Origin: Microbacterium testaceum
GTDB lineage: Bacteria > Actinomycetota > Actinomycetes > Actinomycetales > Microbacteriaceae
Assembly: GCF_006539145.1 (NCBI RefSeq)
Contig: NZ_BJML01000003.1
Location: forward strand, 1-64,000
DNA: 64,000 nt
Reading direction: 5' to 3'
Within the stretch, counting starts at the first letter, position 1. Each line of letters starts with the position of its first letter. The notes below the pieces were generated by a model. That model saw only the letters and a list, made by a program, of their open reading frames with translations. It was not told the DNA's origin and ran no database searches. Below, one piece after another: positions 35,105 through 44,485 of this stretch. The translations under genes were made by a program, and so were the position numbers.

Positions 35105-35728
35105 ATGCCGGAGGCCAGCCATCTCACCCCCGTCGCCGTCATGATCCTGGCCACGCTCCGCGAGGCTGACATGCACACGTACGAGCTCGTGCGCCTGCTG
35201 AAGGAACGCCGGGACGACCGTCTCGTGCCCCTGCAGAAGGGCACGATCTATCACACGGTCGCGCGCCTCGAACGCGACGGTCTCCTCGCGGAGGTCGGCG
35301 TCGATCGCGACGGCAACCGTCCCGAGCGCACCACCTACACGATCCTGGATGCCGGCCATCGGGCCGTCGAAGAATGGGTGCGCGCCGAACTCCCGCGAAT
35401 CGACAGACCGGGCGAATTCCGGGTCGCCCTCTCCGAAGCCCACAACCTCGGGCGCGCCGAGGTCATCGGTCTGCTCGACGCGCGCCGCGCCCGGCTCGTC
35501 GCCTCCGTCGAGGAACATCACGACGGTCTCAGCGTCGCGGCCGAGCGCGAGACCCCCGAACAATTCCTCGTCGAGCTGCGGCGTCAATCCGCTCTGCTCG
35601 ACGCCGAACTCGCGTGGCAGGACTCCCTGCGTGCGCGCCTCGCCGATCGCTCCCTCCCCTGGGGCATCGCTGAGATCCCCGAACACATCAAGAAGAAGCA
35701 CCGCGTCTCAAAGGAGACCACAGCATGA
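35105..35728 (+). CDS. PadR-family regulator of an efflux pump
   Basis: Regulator of 207 aa. The N-terminal winged helix starts PVAVMILATLREADMHTYELVRLLKERRDDRLVPLQKGTIYHTVARLE in typical PadR form. A longer helical C-terminal dimerisation part (about residues 95-195, PadR-s2-like) is rich in Arg, Glu and Leu. Strong GAGGAGG ribosome site. Its stop overlaps the MFS transporter start (ATGA), so both are one unit under the palindromic operator; a lipophilic drug is the likely inducer by analogy with LmrR and VceR-type systems. Confidence 0.93.
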   Translation: MPEASHLTPVAVMILATLREADMHTYELVRLLKERRDDRLVPLQKGTIYHTVARLERDGLLAEVGVDRDGNRPERTTYTILDAGHRAVEEWVRAELPRIDRPGEFRVALSEAHNLGRAEVIGLLDARRARLVASVEEHHDGLSVAAERETPEQFLVELRRQSALLDAELAWQDSLRARLADRSLPWGIAEIPEHIKKKHRVSKETTA

Positions 35729-37275
35729 CCGACTCTCGCGCCGCCTCCGCGGCATCCACCCGTACCGGGTCCCACCAGACCCACGAACGCAGCCCCTGGC
35801 CCGCCCTCTGGGCGCTGGTCATCGGGTTCTTCATGATCCTCGTCGACACCACGATCGTCTCGGTCGCGAACCCCGCCATCAAGGCAGCCCTCGACCCGAA
35901 CACCAACAACCTCGACAACGTCGTGTGGGTCACCAGCGCCTACCTGCTGACGTACGCCGTGCCGCTTCTGATCACCGGTCGCCTCGGTGACCGCTTCGGC
36001 CCCAAGAACATCTACCTCATCGGTCTGGCGCTGTTCACCCTCGCCTCGCTGGCCTGCGGCCTCGCGCCCTCGCTCGAGGTGCTGATCGCCGCCCGGGCCG
36101 TGCAGGGCCTGGGGGCGGCGATGATGACGCCGCAGACCATGGCCGTCATCACCCGCACCTTCCCGCCGCAGAACCGCGGCGCGGCGATGGGTCTGTGGGG
36201 TGCCACCGCCGGTGTCGCCACGCTGGTCGGCCCCCTCGCCGGTGGCCTGCTGGTGGACGGCCTCGGCTGGGAGTGGATCTTCTTCATCAACATCCCCGTC
36301 GGCATCATCGGCTTCGTCGCCGCCGTCATCCTCGTGCCGCAGCTGCCGCGCACCGCGCACAAGTTCGACATCCTCGGCGTCGTGCTGAGCGCCGTCGGTC
36401 TGTTCCTCATCGTGTTCGGTCTGCAGGAGGGCGAGCACTACTCCTGGGCCGCGTGGATCTGGGCGATGGTCGCCGCGGGCGTCGTCGTCATGGCGGTGTT
36501 CGTCTGGACGCAGGCGCGCAGCACGGGGGAGCCGCTCGTTCCCCTCGACCTCTTCCGCGACCGCAACTTCTCGATCGCGAACCTGGCGATCGCGGCCGTC
36601 GGCTTCACCGTGACGAGCATGGCGCTGCCGCAGATGTTCTACCTGCAGCTCGCCCGCGGCCTGACGCCGACCGAGTCGGCGCTGCTGCTCGTGCCGCTGG
36701 CGATCCTGTCGGGCGTGCTCGCTCCCTTCGCGGGCAAGTTGCTCGACCGCACCGACCCGCGCTTCCTGCTCGTGCCCGGTCTGCTGCTGGTGGGCGGATC
36801 GCTCGGCCTCTACGTCGCGCTGATCCTGAACGACGCGCCGATCTGGATGTTCCTCATCCCCTCGGTGTTCATGGGCATCGGAAACGCCGGCATGTGGGGC
36901 CCGCTCGCGACGACTGCCACGCGCAACCTCCCGCCGCGCCAGGCGGGCGCCGGCGCCGGCATCTACAACACGACCCGCACCGTCGGATCGGTCATCGGCT
37001 CGGCATCCATCGCCGCCTTCATGCAGGCGCGCCTCGAGGCGAATCTGCCGGGTGCCGCGGACGCATCTGCGAGTTTCGGCGGCGGAGCGCTTCCTCCGCA
37101 GGTCGTCACCGGCTTCTCTCAGGCGATGGGGCAGTCGCTCGCGCTGCCCATCATCGTGATCGGGCTCGGCCTCGTGGCGGTGCTGTTCATGCGCCGTCCG
37201 TCGGTGATCCGCCCGCACGGTGCTCCGCGCGACGCGGCTCCGGCCCAGGCCGCTCCGGCTGCCGCGGGCGAGTAA
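35725..37275 (+). CDS. MFS multidrug efflux transporter, DHA2 (EmrB/QacA) family
   Basis: Proton-driven efflux pump of 516 aa with fourteen predicted membrane segments. It has the DHA2 marker FMILVDTTIVSVANPAI in segment 1 and GRLGDRFGPKNIYLIG (motif A) after segment 2. Motif C, GLWGATAGVATLVGPLAGG, is in segment 5. Translationally coupled to the PadR repressor, which points to inducible drug or toxic-metabolite export. Confidence 0.93.
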   Translation: MTDSRAASAASTRTGSHQTHERSPWPALWALVIGFFMILVDTTIVSVANPAIKAALDPNTNNLDNVVWVTSAYLLTYAVPLLITGRLGDRFGPKNIYLIGLALFTLASLACGLAPSLEVLIAARAVQGLGAAMMTPQTMAVITRTFPPQNRGAAMGLWGATAGVATLVGPLAGGLLVDGLGWEWIFFINIPVGIIGFVAAVILVPQLPRTAHKFDILGVVLSAVGLFLIVFGLQEGEHYSWAAWIWAMVAAGVVVMAVFVWTQARSTGEPLVPLDLFRDRNFSIANLAIAAVGFTVTSMALPQMFYLQLARGLTPTESALLLVPLAILSGVLAPFAGKLLDRTDPRFLLVPGLLLVGGSLGLYVALILNDAPIWMFLIPSVFMGIGNAGMWGPLATTATRNLPPRQAGAGAGIYNTTRTVGSVIGSASIAAFMQARLEANLPGAADASASFGGGALPPQVVTGFSQAMGQSLALPIIVIGLGLVAVLFMRRPSVIRPHGAPRDAAPAQAAPAAAGE

Positions 37276-37280
37276 CCCGC

Positions 37281-37318
37281 CGAATGCCGCCGTCCCTGCC
37301 GAGGGGCGGCGGCATTCG
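37281..37318 (+). terminator. Terminator after MFS efflux gene
   Basis: Perfect 12-base arms CGAATGCCGCCG and complement around a 14-base loop, six bases after the stop. Confidence 0.75.
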
Positions 37319-37336
37319 CCGTGTCCGGGTGCGCGC

Positions 37337-37408
37337 GGGAGGAGATTCGGCGAGCGGAGGAGGGATGCCGCGGACTCCATCCTCCGCAGCGCGAGTGTCC
37401 TCCGTTCC
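37337..37408. repeat. Dispersed GGGAGGAGA palindromic element, copy A
   Basis: Begins GGGAGGAGATTC, contains GGAGGAGGGATGCCGCGGAC in the middle and ends GAGTGTCCTCCGTTCC. It is an imperfect palindrome belonging to the same family as elements at 40867, 52108, 53154 and 53281. Confidence 0.75.
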
Positions 37409-37440
37409 ACGTGCGAGGCGGACGGCGGTGCAGAAGTGTC

Positions 37441-37752
37441 CTACGGACGCCCGGCCCGGATCGCCGCGACGACCCGTTGCGCGTCGGACGCCTCGGCGCC
37501 GAAGAACCGCGGCTGAGCCGACTCGATGCGAATGAGGCCGCGGGAGTACTCCTGCTCGAGGAAGACATTCGTCACCCGGCGCAGCTCCACCGTCCAAGTG
37601 TCGGTCGTCGAGGCGAAGACGACGCGGGTGGGAGTGACCGCGAGCAGCCCTCCGCGGGCCGGAGGCGACGACTCGGCTTCGACCGTGAGCAGGGGCACCT
37701 CTTCGGGCAACAGCGCCGCAGCGAGACGTTCGCGTGCGTTCTCGCGCCGCAT
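37441..37752 (-). CDS. Small PH-like domain protein
   Basis: Protein of 103 aa whose central part (GGLLAVTPTRVVFAST, TWTVELRRVTNVFLEQ, GLIRIESAQPRFF) has the alternating beta-strand pattern of bacterial PH-like (bPH) domains, with a C-terminal helix (DAQRVVAAIRAG). A function in lipid or protein binding is only a guess. It is isolated between the repeat element and the relic, with no operon partner. Confidence 0.65.
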   Translation of the reverse strand: MRRENARERLAAALLPEEVPLLTVEAESSPPARGGLLAVTPTRVVFASTTDTWTVELRRVTNVFLEQEYSRGLIRIESAQPRFFGAEASDAQRVVAAIRAGRP

Positions 37753-37907
37753 TCGATCACCTCACGAAGGTTCGCGGTGCGTGAGCATCGCCGTTCGAAG
37801 CCTATGTCGCGACACCCGGCCGACGCGGAAATGGGGGGCGCGCCGGCCGGGCGGCTCGGGGATCCGCGAGGCGGAACACTGTGGAGACGGGTCGACCGAC
37901 GGATTCG

Positions 37908-38264
37908 TTACGCGGGATCGTCAAGCGGGCGCAGGACCGCGGGGCTCGAGAACGTCGCCACCGTCGCGCCCACCGCTCCACTCCGACGCCCGATGGGCCT
38001 CTCGACTCGCGCCGCGCGGATGTGCGTCTCGACGTCGTCGAAGCGAGCGGCATCCGCCGCGCGTCTGAGCCCGGTACCGGGGACGAGGAGTGTCCCGCCC
38101 ACGGGCGGGAAGCCGTGACGCTCGGAGAACCGCTGTGCGCGCTCGTCGACCCCGAAGGCGAGGAAATGCGCCGCGTCGTCGCCGATCGTGGCGCGCAGGG
38201 GGCCCGACCCGTGCTCCTGTCCCTGATCCCGCGTGCGAGAGTCAAACTGGCAATCGGTCGCCAA
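37908..38264 (-). pseudogene. Relic fusing the ends of a GNAT acetyltransferase and a methyltransferase
   Basis: The 118-codon frame is a mosaic of two genes that are intact about 1.7 kb away. Its first ~55 codons (ATIGDDAAHFLAFGVDERAQ, HGFPPVGGTLLVPGTGL) match the C-terminus of the GNAT protein at 39733-40245 (AAIGDDAAHLLVFEVNRRAR, HGFAPVGGTLLDPGTGL). The next part (FDDVETHIRAARVERPIG) matches the end of the methyltransferase at 40242-40832 (FDVIETHTRETRGGRPVG). The order is GNAT then methyltransferase, the reverse of the intact pair on this strand, as expected if a tandem duplication was followed by deletion. Acetyl-CoA- and SAM-binding motifs are missing, so it is non-functional. Confidence 0.75.
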
Positions 38265-38379
38265 TGTCTGCGCATTCGCCTATGACGAACCTGAGAGGCG
38301 CATACTTCGAAGACCGGAGATCATGTGCATGTCGTCGACGTTCGCCCTGTGGCTCTTCGTCATCAGACAGGGGCCTCTC

Positions 38380-39600
38380 ATGGCCACGTCCCGTTTTCTC
38401 CGACCTCTTACCCTCGTCGTCACGGGTGTCGGTCTCGCCGCGGTCATGGGGGCCGCAGCGATGTCCCCCGCCTCGGCGGCGACCGTGATCGACGGCCCGG
38501 TCGATCTCGGCACCGCCAGCACCTACGGCGTGCTCGGGGCCAGCGCCGTCACCAATACCGGCCCCACGCTCGTCAACGGTGACCTGGGGCTCTCCCCGGG
38601 AACGTCCATCACCGGCTTCGGCGGTTTGCCGGACGGCGTCGTGAACGGCACCGTCCACCAGACCGATGCCGCGGCGGCGCAGGCGCAGCAGGACGCTCTC
38701 ACGGCATACGGCACCGCCGCCTCACTGACGCCGACTCGCACCGGCCTCGAGGAGCTCAACGGGCTGTCTCTGTCGCCCGGCGTGTACTCCGGCGGCGCTC
38801 TCGCCCTGGCCGATGCGGGCGCTCTGACCCTCGCCGGGGACGCGAACTCGGTGTGGGTCTTCCAAGCGGCATCCACTCTCACGATCGGCTCGGGCAGTCG
38901 CATCACGATCACCGGTGGTGCGAGCTCGTGCAACGTGTTCTGGCAGGTGGGCAGTTCGGCCTCCGTCGGCACCGCCGCGCAGTTCCAGGGCACCGTCGTC
39001 GCCCAGCTGTCCGTCACGGCGACCACCGGCGCGACCGTCCAGGGCCGCCTCATCGCTCAGAGCGGTGCGGTGACACTCGACGACAACACGATCACCGCCT
39101 CCACCGGCTGCCCTCCTCCGGGCACGGTGTCGGAGACGACCGCTCCGACCATCACGTCGCCGCCGCCGGGCAACGCCATCGTCGGTGAGGGCTACACCTC
39201 GACCATCACCGCCACGGGAAACCCCGCGCCGACCGTCACCGTGACCGGGTTGCCCGACGGCCTCGTCTTCGACAGCGGCACCGGAGTCATTTCGGGGAAG
39301 CCCACGACGCCCGGCGATTACGCGGTGGTCATCACCGCGTCGAACGGCACCGCACCCGACGCGACGCAGAACGTGAACCTCGTCGTCGGCCAGCCCGCTC
39401 CCGCGCCGAGCCCCTCGCCGTCGGCCTCCACCCCGCCGACCGGCAGCGCGACCCCGCCCCCGGGCATTCGCGCCGACACTCCCGGCGGGCTCGCCGTCAC
39501 CGGTACCGATCCGACGATGGCGCTGAACCTCGCCGGCGGATTACTCGTCGCCGGTCTCGTCGCCGTCGTCATCTCCCGACGCCGCGCACGTCGCTCCTGA
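38380..39600 (+). CDS. Ice-binding-like (DUF3494) surface protein with LAVTG sorting signal
   Basis: Exported protein of 406 aa. A signal peptide of about 37 residues ends SPASAA. The DUF3494 beta-solenoid follows (about 40-245), recognised by [44 protein letters not shown], and [14 protein letters not shown]. One He_PIG Ig-like domain (about 250-330) and a Pro/Ser-rich linker precede LAVTG (near residue 371), a membrane segment and RRRARRS. It is thus wall-anchored by an LAxTG-type sortase. DUF3494 proteins bind ice in psychrophiles but are also found in adhesins of mesophiles; ice binding is not established here. Confidence 0.88.
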   Translation: MATSRFLRPLTLVVTGVGLAAVMGAAAMSPASAATVIDGPVDLGTASTYGVLGASAVTNTGPTLVNGDLGLSPGTSITGFGGLPDGVVNGTVHQTDAAAAQAQQDALTAYGTAASLTPTRTGLEELNGLSLSPGVYSGGALALADAGALTLAGDANSVWVFQAASTLTIGSGSRITITGGASSCNVFWQVGSSASVGTAAQFQGTVVAQLSVTATTGATVQGRLIAQSGAVTLDDNTITASTGCPPPGTVSETTAPTITSPPPGNAIVGEGYTSTITATGNPAPTVTVTGLPDGLVFDSGTGVISGKPTTPGDYAVVITASNGTAPDATQNVNLVVGQPAPAPSPSPSASTPPTGSATPPPGIRADTPGGLAVTGTDPTMALNLAGGLLVAGLVAVVISRRRARRS

Positions 39601-39614
39601 CCCGCTGATCACGA

Positions 39615-39654
39615 ACGCGAGGCCGGTGCACCCCCAGGGGCGCCGGCCTCGCGT
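39615..39654 (+). terminator. Terminator after ice-binding-like gene
   Basis: Perfect 12-base arms ACGCGAGGCCGG and complement with a 16-base loop, 14 bases past the stop. Confidence 0.75.
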
Positions 39655-39732
39655 GTCTCGTGCCGAGAGAGGGCGACGGCTGAGCGTCGTGCATCGCCCC
39701 GCATGCCGAGCCGCGGGGTCGGCGCGTGGCCC

Positions 39733-40245
39733 TCATGCCTGCCCGGGCGCGGCAATCACTCGACCCGGCCGAACCCACCGCCGCTCCGTGAGCCCGGTGC
39801 CGGGGTCGAGGAGCGTCCCGCCCACGGGCGCGAAGCCGTGATGCGCGTAGAACCGTCGCGCACGTCGGTTGACCTCGAAGACCAGAAGATGGGCGGCATC
39901 GTCACCGATCGCGGCGTGCAGGAGGCGCGATCCCAGCCCCGCGCCCTGCGCGTCGCGGCGCAGGTAGAGCGTGTGCAGTTCGCGCGGCGGTAACCCAGCG
40001 CGCGGTGAATCCTCGACGGAGGTACTCGCCACTCCGACGATCGCGCTCGCCGCCCAGGCGATCGTCACGGTCCGAGACCCGGAACGGATTCGTTCTGTCC
40101 ACCGGTCGACGCGACTGCTGGCCGGGACGTCGAGCAGAGCGTCGTCGATCAGCCCGCGATAGGTCTGCTGCCACGCGAGGGTCTGGAACGCGGCGACGGC
40201 GGGCGCATCCTCGACGCGCGCCGTCGCGAGGCGGGCGATGATCAC
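39733..40245 (-). CDS. GNAT-family N-acetyltransferase
   Basis: Acetyltransferase of 170 aa: an N-terminal beta strand and alpha helices (ARLATARVEDAPAVAAFQTLAWQQTY) precede the acetyl-CoA-binding motif LYLRRDAQGAGLGSRLL near residue 97. FEVNRRARRFYAHHGF follows, the usual GNAT end. The substrate is unknown. The GTG start overlaps the methyltransferase stop (GTGA), making a coupled two-gene unit; a partial copy of both genes lies as a relic near 38 kb, so the pair has been duplicated. Confidence 0.85.
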   Translation of the reverse strand: MIIARLATARVEDAPAVAAFQTLAWQQTYRGLIDDALLDVPASSRVDRWTERIRSGSRTVTIAWAASAIVGVASTSVEDSPRAGLPPRELHTLYLRRDAQGAGLGSRLLHAAIGDDAAHLLVFEVNRRARRFYAHHGFAPVGGTLLDPGTGLTERRWVRPGRVIAAPGQA

Positions 40246-40832
40246 GCCCGCCGCTCGCAGAGCAGAGCCCCCACCGGCCGGCCTCCGCGCGTCTCGCGCG
40301 TGTGCGTCTCGATGACGTCGAAGCCCGCGGCATCCGCTCTGCGCCCCAGCTCCGCCGCGGGCCAGCGGTACGCCCGGACGACGGCGTGGTCGAATGCTTC
40401 GACCCCCGCGCCGACGAAGAAACCGAGCAGCAGTCGGCCGCCCGGAATCAGCGTTCGCGCGAACTCCCGCAGCGGCACGTCGACGCGCGCGGGTTCGTGG
40501 TGGATCGTCGAGAACCACGACAGGATCCCGCCGAACTCCCCGTCGGCGGCTTCCAGGCCGTCGATCGTGTCGACATCGAACCGGATACCGGCATGCACCG
40601 CCCGCGCGTGCGCGACGAACCGCGGGGAGAGGTCGACACCCCGCACGTCGAGGCCCTGCCCGGCGAGGTGCGCCGTCCAGTGCCCCGGTCCGCATCCGGC
40701 GTCGAGCAGCGGGCCCGTGACCGAGGCGGCCCAGGCGTCGACGATGCTGCGGTCGACCGGGTGCACGGCATCCATCGATCCGAGGGCCGCGATGTATTCG
40801 TCGGCGCGGGCGTCGTACGCGGTCGAACTCAT
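40242..40832 (-). CDS. Class I SAM-dependent methyltransferase
   Basis: Methyltransferase of 196 aa. The SAM-binding motif I is LLDAGCGPGHWTAHLAGQG near residue 43, with the acidic residue of motif II in VRGVDLSPRFV and motif IV in GGILSWFSTIHH. The small size and C-terminal DVIETHTRE suggest a Methyltransf_11/25-type enzyme acting on a small molecule. It is the first gene of the coupled pair with a GNAT acetyltransferase; together they may modify and detoxify one compound, which is inference. Confidence 0.85.
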   Translation of the reverse strand: MSSTAYDARADEYIAALGSMDAVHPVDRSIVDAWAASVTGPLLDAGCGPGHWTAHLAGQGLDVRGVDLSPRFVAHARAVHAGIRFDVDTIDGLEAADGEFGGILSWFSTIHHEPARVDVPLREFARTLIPGGRLLLGFFVGAGVEAFDHAVVRAYRWPAAELGRRADAAGFDVIETHTRETRGGRPVGALLCERRA

Positions 40833-40866
40833 CGCTCGAGGCTACGGGGTGATCTTCACCGCTGGC

Positions 40867-40940
40867 GGGAGGAGATCCGGGGAACGGAGGATGGATGCCG
40901 CGGACTCGTCCCTCCGCTCCCGTGATCTCCTCCGCTCCCG
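40867..40940. repeat. Dispersed GGGAGGAGA palindromic element, copy B
   Basis: Begins GGGAGGAGATCC, shares the inner GGATGCCGCGGACTC with copy A and ends GATCTCCTCCGCTCCCG. It lies between the divergently placed methyltransferase start and the purD stop. Confidence 0.75.
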
Positions 40941-40956
40941 CAGCGCGGGGCGAAGC

Positions 40957-42228
40957 TCAGGCCTGCGCCACCCGCGCGGCGATGTCGGTGCGGTACTGCC
41001 CGCCCTCGAGGCCGATGCGCTCGAGTCCGGCGTAGGCCGCCTCGCGCGCCTCGCCGAACGTGGAGCCGGTGGCGACGACGCTGAGCACACGCCCACCCGT
41101 CGCGACGAGGTCGCCGTCACGTCGTGCCGTGGCGGCGTGGGCGACGTGGACGCCGTCGACCTCTTCGGCCTCGTCGATCCCGGTCAGCACACGACCGGTG
41201 AGGGGGGCCTCGGGATAGCCCTCGCTCGCGAGCACGACGGTGACCGCGGTCGCCTCGGCGAAGGCGGGACGCGGCTGATCCTCGAGCGTGCCCGAAGCCG
41301 CCGCCAGCAGAAGGCGGGACAGGGGATCGATGAGGCGGGGGAGCACCACCTGGGTCTCGGGGTCGCCGAAGCGGGCGTTGAACTCGATGACCTTCACGCC
41401 CTGCTCGGTGAGGATGAGCCCGGCGTAGAGCAGCCCGATGAACGGGGTGCCCTCGGCATCCATCTGCCGGATGACGGGCTCGGCGATGTCGCGGGTGACC
41501 TGCGCGACGAACTCGTCCTCTCCGCCGAAGCGCTCCGTCAGCCACGGAAGCGGGGAGTACGCGCCCATGCCGCCGGTGTTGGGGCCCTCGTCGCCGTCGC
41601 GCAGACGCTTGAAGTCCTGGGCCGGGCTGAGCGGGGCGACGTGGTCGCCGTCGCTGAGGAAGAACAGCGAGACCTCGGGGCCCGAGAGGAACTCCTCGAT
41701 CAGCACCGCGCCGCTGGGCAGGTAGCTCTCGGCGTGGGCGAGAGCCGCAGCGCGGTCGGAGGTCACGATGACGCCCTTGCCCGCTGCCAGGCCGTCGGCC
41801 TTGACGACATGGGGGGCGCCGAACCGGTCGAGGGCGGCCTCGACGGTGGCGACGTCGTGCGCGCGCACCGATCCGCCGGTGGGGACGCCCGCGGCATCCA
41901 TGATCCGCTTGGCGTACGTCTTCGAGCCCTCGAGCTGGGCTGCGGCCTTGCCCGGGCCGAACACCGGGATGCCGTGGGCGCGCAGCGGGTCGGCGACTCC
42001 GGCGACCAGGGGTGCCTCGGGGCCGACGACGACGAGGTCGATGGCCTCGCTCTTCGCGAAGGTCAGGACCGCGGTGGGATCCATCGGGTCGAGGTCGACC
42101 AGGTGCGCTTCGCGAGCGATGCCCGCGTTGCCGGGGGCGGCGAAGATCGCGTGCGACTCTTCTTCGGAGCGCAGGGCGAGGATGATGGCGTGCTCGCGCG
42201 CGCCCGAACCGAGGACCAGGATTCTCAC
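40957..42228 (-). CDS. purD: Phosphoribosylamine-glycine ligase
   Basis: GAR synthetase, 423 aa, second step of purine synthesis. It has the family N-terminus [15 protein letters not shown], the ATP-grasp landmarks [12 protein letters not shown] and [15 protein letters not shown], and [15 protein letters not shown] near the C-terminus. Full length, ATG start. It stands alone, not in an operon with other pur genes. Confidence 0.97.
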   Translation of the reverse strand: MRILVLGSGAREHAIILALRSEEESHAIFAAPGNAGIAREAHLVDLDPMDPTAVLTFAKSEAIDLVVVGPEAPLVAGVADPLRAHGIPVFGPGKAAAQLEGSKTYAKRIMDAAGVPTGGSVRAHDVATVEAALDRFGAPHVVKADGLAAGKGVIVTSDRAAALAHAESYLPSGAVLIEEFLSGPEVSLFFLSDGDHVAPLSPAQDFKRLRDGDEGPNTGGMGAYSPLPWLTERFGGEDEFVAQVTRDIAEPVIRQMDAEGTPFIGLLYAGLILTEQGVKVIEFNARFGDPETQVVLPRLIDPLSRLLLAAASGTLEDQPRPAFAEATAVTVVLASEGYPEAPLTGRVLTGIDEAEEVDGVHVAHAATARRDGDLVATGGRVLSVVATGSTFGEAREAAYAGLERIGLEGGQYRTDIAARVAQA

Positions 42229-42412
42229 GCGGCCAGCCTACCGAGCGCGGGGGTCGCGCCTTTCGCGCCGCCGCGCGCAAGCGCGCATCCTCAGCCGACT
42301 GCACGACCCCCGTTCACTGCGGCGGGATGCCGAGGAGGGTGCGCGATCGCTGAGGTCCTTCGCGAGCAGCGAGACGCCGACCCCGCGTCGACCCGCGGGT
42401 AGCGTGGATGCC

Positions 42413-42769
42413 ATGCCTCCCCGCCGTATCGAGACCGGAGACGGCCGCGCCGCCCTCGCCGCCGTCGCCGCCGGAGACGCCCCGCGCCCCGCGACCGCCA
42501 CAGCCGTGCGGTATCTGCTGCAACTGCTGGTCGAGAAGGCCCCCGGCAACTCGGTCGAGATGCGCGTGCCGCCGTTCGGCGCGGTCCAGGTGATCGAGGG
42601 CCCGAGGCACACGCGCGGGACGCCTCCGAACGTGGTCGAGACCGACGCCGCGACCTGGATCGCCGTCGCCACGGGCGAGGAGCACTGGGCGGATGCCGTG
42701 ACCGCCGGCCGCATCGTCGCCTCGGGCGTCCGCGCCGACCTCAGCGCGCTGCTGCCGCTGCGGCCGTAG
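42413..42769 (+). CDS. Sterol-carrier-like (SCP_3) small protein
   Basis: Protein of 118 aa. The stretch [30 protein letters not shown] followed by [29 protein letters not shown] is typical of the bacterial sterol-carrier-family protein found next to purine genes in actinobacteria. The ligand is unknown; members are thought to bind small hydrophobic molecules. It is divergent from purD, whose promoter region (184 bp) it shares. Confidence 0.8.
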   Translation: MPPRRIETGDGRAALAAVAAGDAPRPATATAVRYLLQLLVEKAPGNSVEMRVPPFGAVQVIEGPRHTRGTPPNVVETDAATWIAVATGEEHWADAVTAGRIVASGVRADLSALLPLRP

Positions 42770-42793
42770 GCGGGGGTGCCGCCGGGCGCTCAG

Positions 42794-42861
42794 CCAGATC
42801 ACGTGATCTCGGCCACAGCACACGCCATGTGCCGCGATCTCGACGAGATCACGTGACCTCG
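42794..42861. repeat. Pair of CACGTG-centred 18-bp palindromes
   Basis: CCAGATCACGTGATCTCG (42794-42811) and CGAGATCACGTGACCTCG (42844-42861), 50 bp apart, are nearly identical to the cluster at 31938-32068. They lie between the convergent SCP-like and kinase genes, so a promoter role is unlikely here. Confidence 0.85.
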
Positions 42862-42899
42862 CCGGCCGCGCCCCCGCCGCCCCGCCCCCGCGCCCCGCG

Positions 42900-43832
42900 T
42901 CAGCGCCGGACGGGATCCCCGCCGCCGGCCAGGAACCGCTCCAGGTCGCGTCGGGTGGGGGCAGCCTCCCAGTCGCCCGGCACGAGACAGGCCATGGCCC
43001 CGCACGCGTTGGCGCGGACGAGCGCCGCGGCGATGTCCAGACCGTCGAGGTGGGCACTGAGGTACCCCGAGACGAAGGCGTCGCCCGCACCGACGGTGTC
43101 CAACGGGTCGATGGCGAAACCCGGGGCTTCGGTGGAGCCGTCGGCGGTGACGACGGCCGCACCGTCGGGACCGCGCTTGACCACCACGTGCGCCACTCCC
43201 GCATCGAGGAGCGACTCCGCGGCATCCGGGGTCATCAGCGCGAACTCCTCGAGCCCGCCGAACACGATGGTCGCGCGCTCGGCGATCTCGCGCAGGATGG
43301 GGCCCGCGACGGCGGGGCTCGCGAGGGCCGAGCGGTAGTTCACGTCGAAGCTCACCGTGATGCCGGCGCCGTTGGCGCGCTCGACGGCCGTGAGCACCAT
43401 AGCGCGTGCGGTGTCGGAGAGCAGTGGTGTGATGCCGGTCACGTGCAGCAGGTCCGCTTCTTCGATCCACTCCGGGGGGACATCGCTCGGCGAGAGGCGT
43501 GAGCCGGCCGAACCGCGGCGGTAGTAGTGCACGGCGGTGGATGCCGCCGACGGACGCTCCTTGAGCATGAGGCCCGTCGGCGCTCCGCCGTCGACGATCG
43601 CGCGCACGTCGAGGCCCTCGGCGCGCAGCTCCCGCGCGATGCGCTCGCCCAGGGGATCGTCGCCGACGCGGCCCAGCCACGAGACGTCGACCCCCAGCCG
43701 GCGCAGGCCGACGGCGACGTTGCTCTCCGCCCCGCCGATGCCCAGGGCGAGCCCCGCGGCGTGGCGAAGCGAGCCGATCTCGGTGGTGCGGGCGAGCGCC
43801 ATCGTCTCGCCGAGCGTGACGACGCGGGTCAC
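42900..43832 (-). CDS. kdgK: 2-keto-3-deoxygluconate kinase (PfkB family)
   Basis: Sugar kinase of 310 aa, phosphorylating KDG to KDPG. The PfkB N-terminal glycine pattern GIGGAESNVAVGLRRLG and C-terminal DTVGAGDAFVSGYL (catalytic Asp) are present, with a Tyr-Tyr-Arg segment (AVHYYRRGSAGS) typical of KDG kinases. The GTG start overlaps the KDPG aldolase stop in GTGA. The assignment to KDG rests on that coupling and on ManD upstream, which produces KDG. Confidence 0.88.
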   Translation of the reverse strand: MTRVVTLGETMALARTTEIGSLRHAAGLALGIGGAESNVAVGLRRLGVDVSWLGRVGDDPLGERIARELRAEGLDVRAIVDGGAPTGLMLKERPSAASTAVHYYRRGSAGSRLSPSDVPPEWIEEADLLHVTGITPLLSDTARAMVLTAVERANGAGITVSFDVNYRSALASPAVAGPILREIAERATIVFGGLEEFALMTPDAAESLLDAGVAHVVVKRGPDGAAVVTADGSTEAPGFAIDPLDTVGAGDAFVSGYLSAHLDGLDIAAALVRANACGAMACLVPGDWEAAPTRRDLERFLAGGGDPVRR

Positions 43833-44485
43833 GCGGACTGTCCCTCGGGGCGTTCGGAACCCGCGCACACCGCGACGAACCGCTCGGCCCGGTCGCGCAG
43901 CGCGCCCAGGTCGCCGCCACGGAAGGCGTCACCGAGCAGGGGCCCGCCCACGCTGACCGCCACGGCCCCCGCCGCGAGCCAGGCGGCCGCGGAGTCGGCA
44001 TCCACTCCTCCCGAGGGGACGACGGCGATGTCGGGGAACGGCCCGCGCAGGTCTTTCAGGTAGCCGGGGCCGACCTGACCGGCCGGGAACACCTTCACGG
44101 CCGAGGCGCCCGCCGACCAGGACGCGAACAGCTCGGTCGGGGTGAGACCGCCGGGGATGATCGGTATGCCGGCATCCACCGCCCGCTCCACGAGCGCGGA
44201 GGAGGTGATCGGCGTCACGACGTAGTCGGCGCCCACCTCGATCGCGCGCTCGAGCTGGCCGAGGGTCGTGACGGTGCCGATGCCGAGGTCGAGCGTGTCG
44301 CCGAACGCGGCGCGAAGCGAGGCGAAGGCGTCGAAGGTACCCGGGGTCGTCAGCGTCACCTCGACGCTGCGAATGCCGCCCTCGGCGAGGGCGTCGAGCA
44401 CCGCCCCGTAGTCCGCGGCGGCCGACGCCCGCGCGACCACGACGAGCTTCGACGAGAGGGTGCGCAAGGGCAGCTCACCAGTCAT
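43829..44485 (-). CDS. eda: KDPG/KHG aldolase
   Basis: Class I aldolase of 218 aa splitting 2-keto-3-deoxy-6-phosphogluconate into pyruvate and glyceraldehyde 3-phosphate. The Schiff-base lysine is in [19 protein letters not shown], with [10 protein letters not shown] and [11 protein letters not shown] forming the phosphate and substrate site. The chosen ATG overlaps the ManD stop by 11 bases; an in-frame ATG 12 bases upstream is possible. It is downstream of ManD and upstream of kdgK, completing mannonate to central metabolism. Confidence 0.93.
   Translation of the reverse strand: MTGELPLRTLSSKLVVVARASAAADYGAVLDALAEGGIRSVEVTLTTPGTFDAFASLRAAFGDTLDLGIGTVTTLGQLERAIEVGADYVVTPITSSALVERAVDAGIPIIPGGLTPTELFASWSAGASAVKVFPAGQVGPGYLKDLRGPFPDIAVVPSGGVDADSAAAWLAAGAVAVSVGGPLLGDAFRGGDLGALRDRAERFVAVCAGSERPEGQSA

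Noticed and set aside
37908-38264. Functional acetyltransferase
   Set aside because: The acetyl-CoA-binding N-terminal part is missing and the frame runs into methyltransferase-like sequence; it is a relic.
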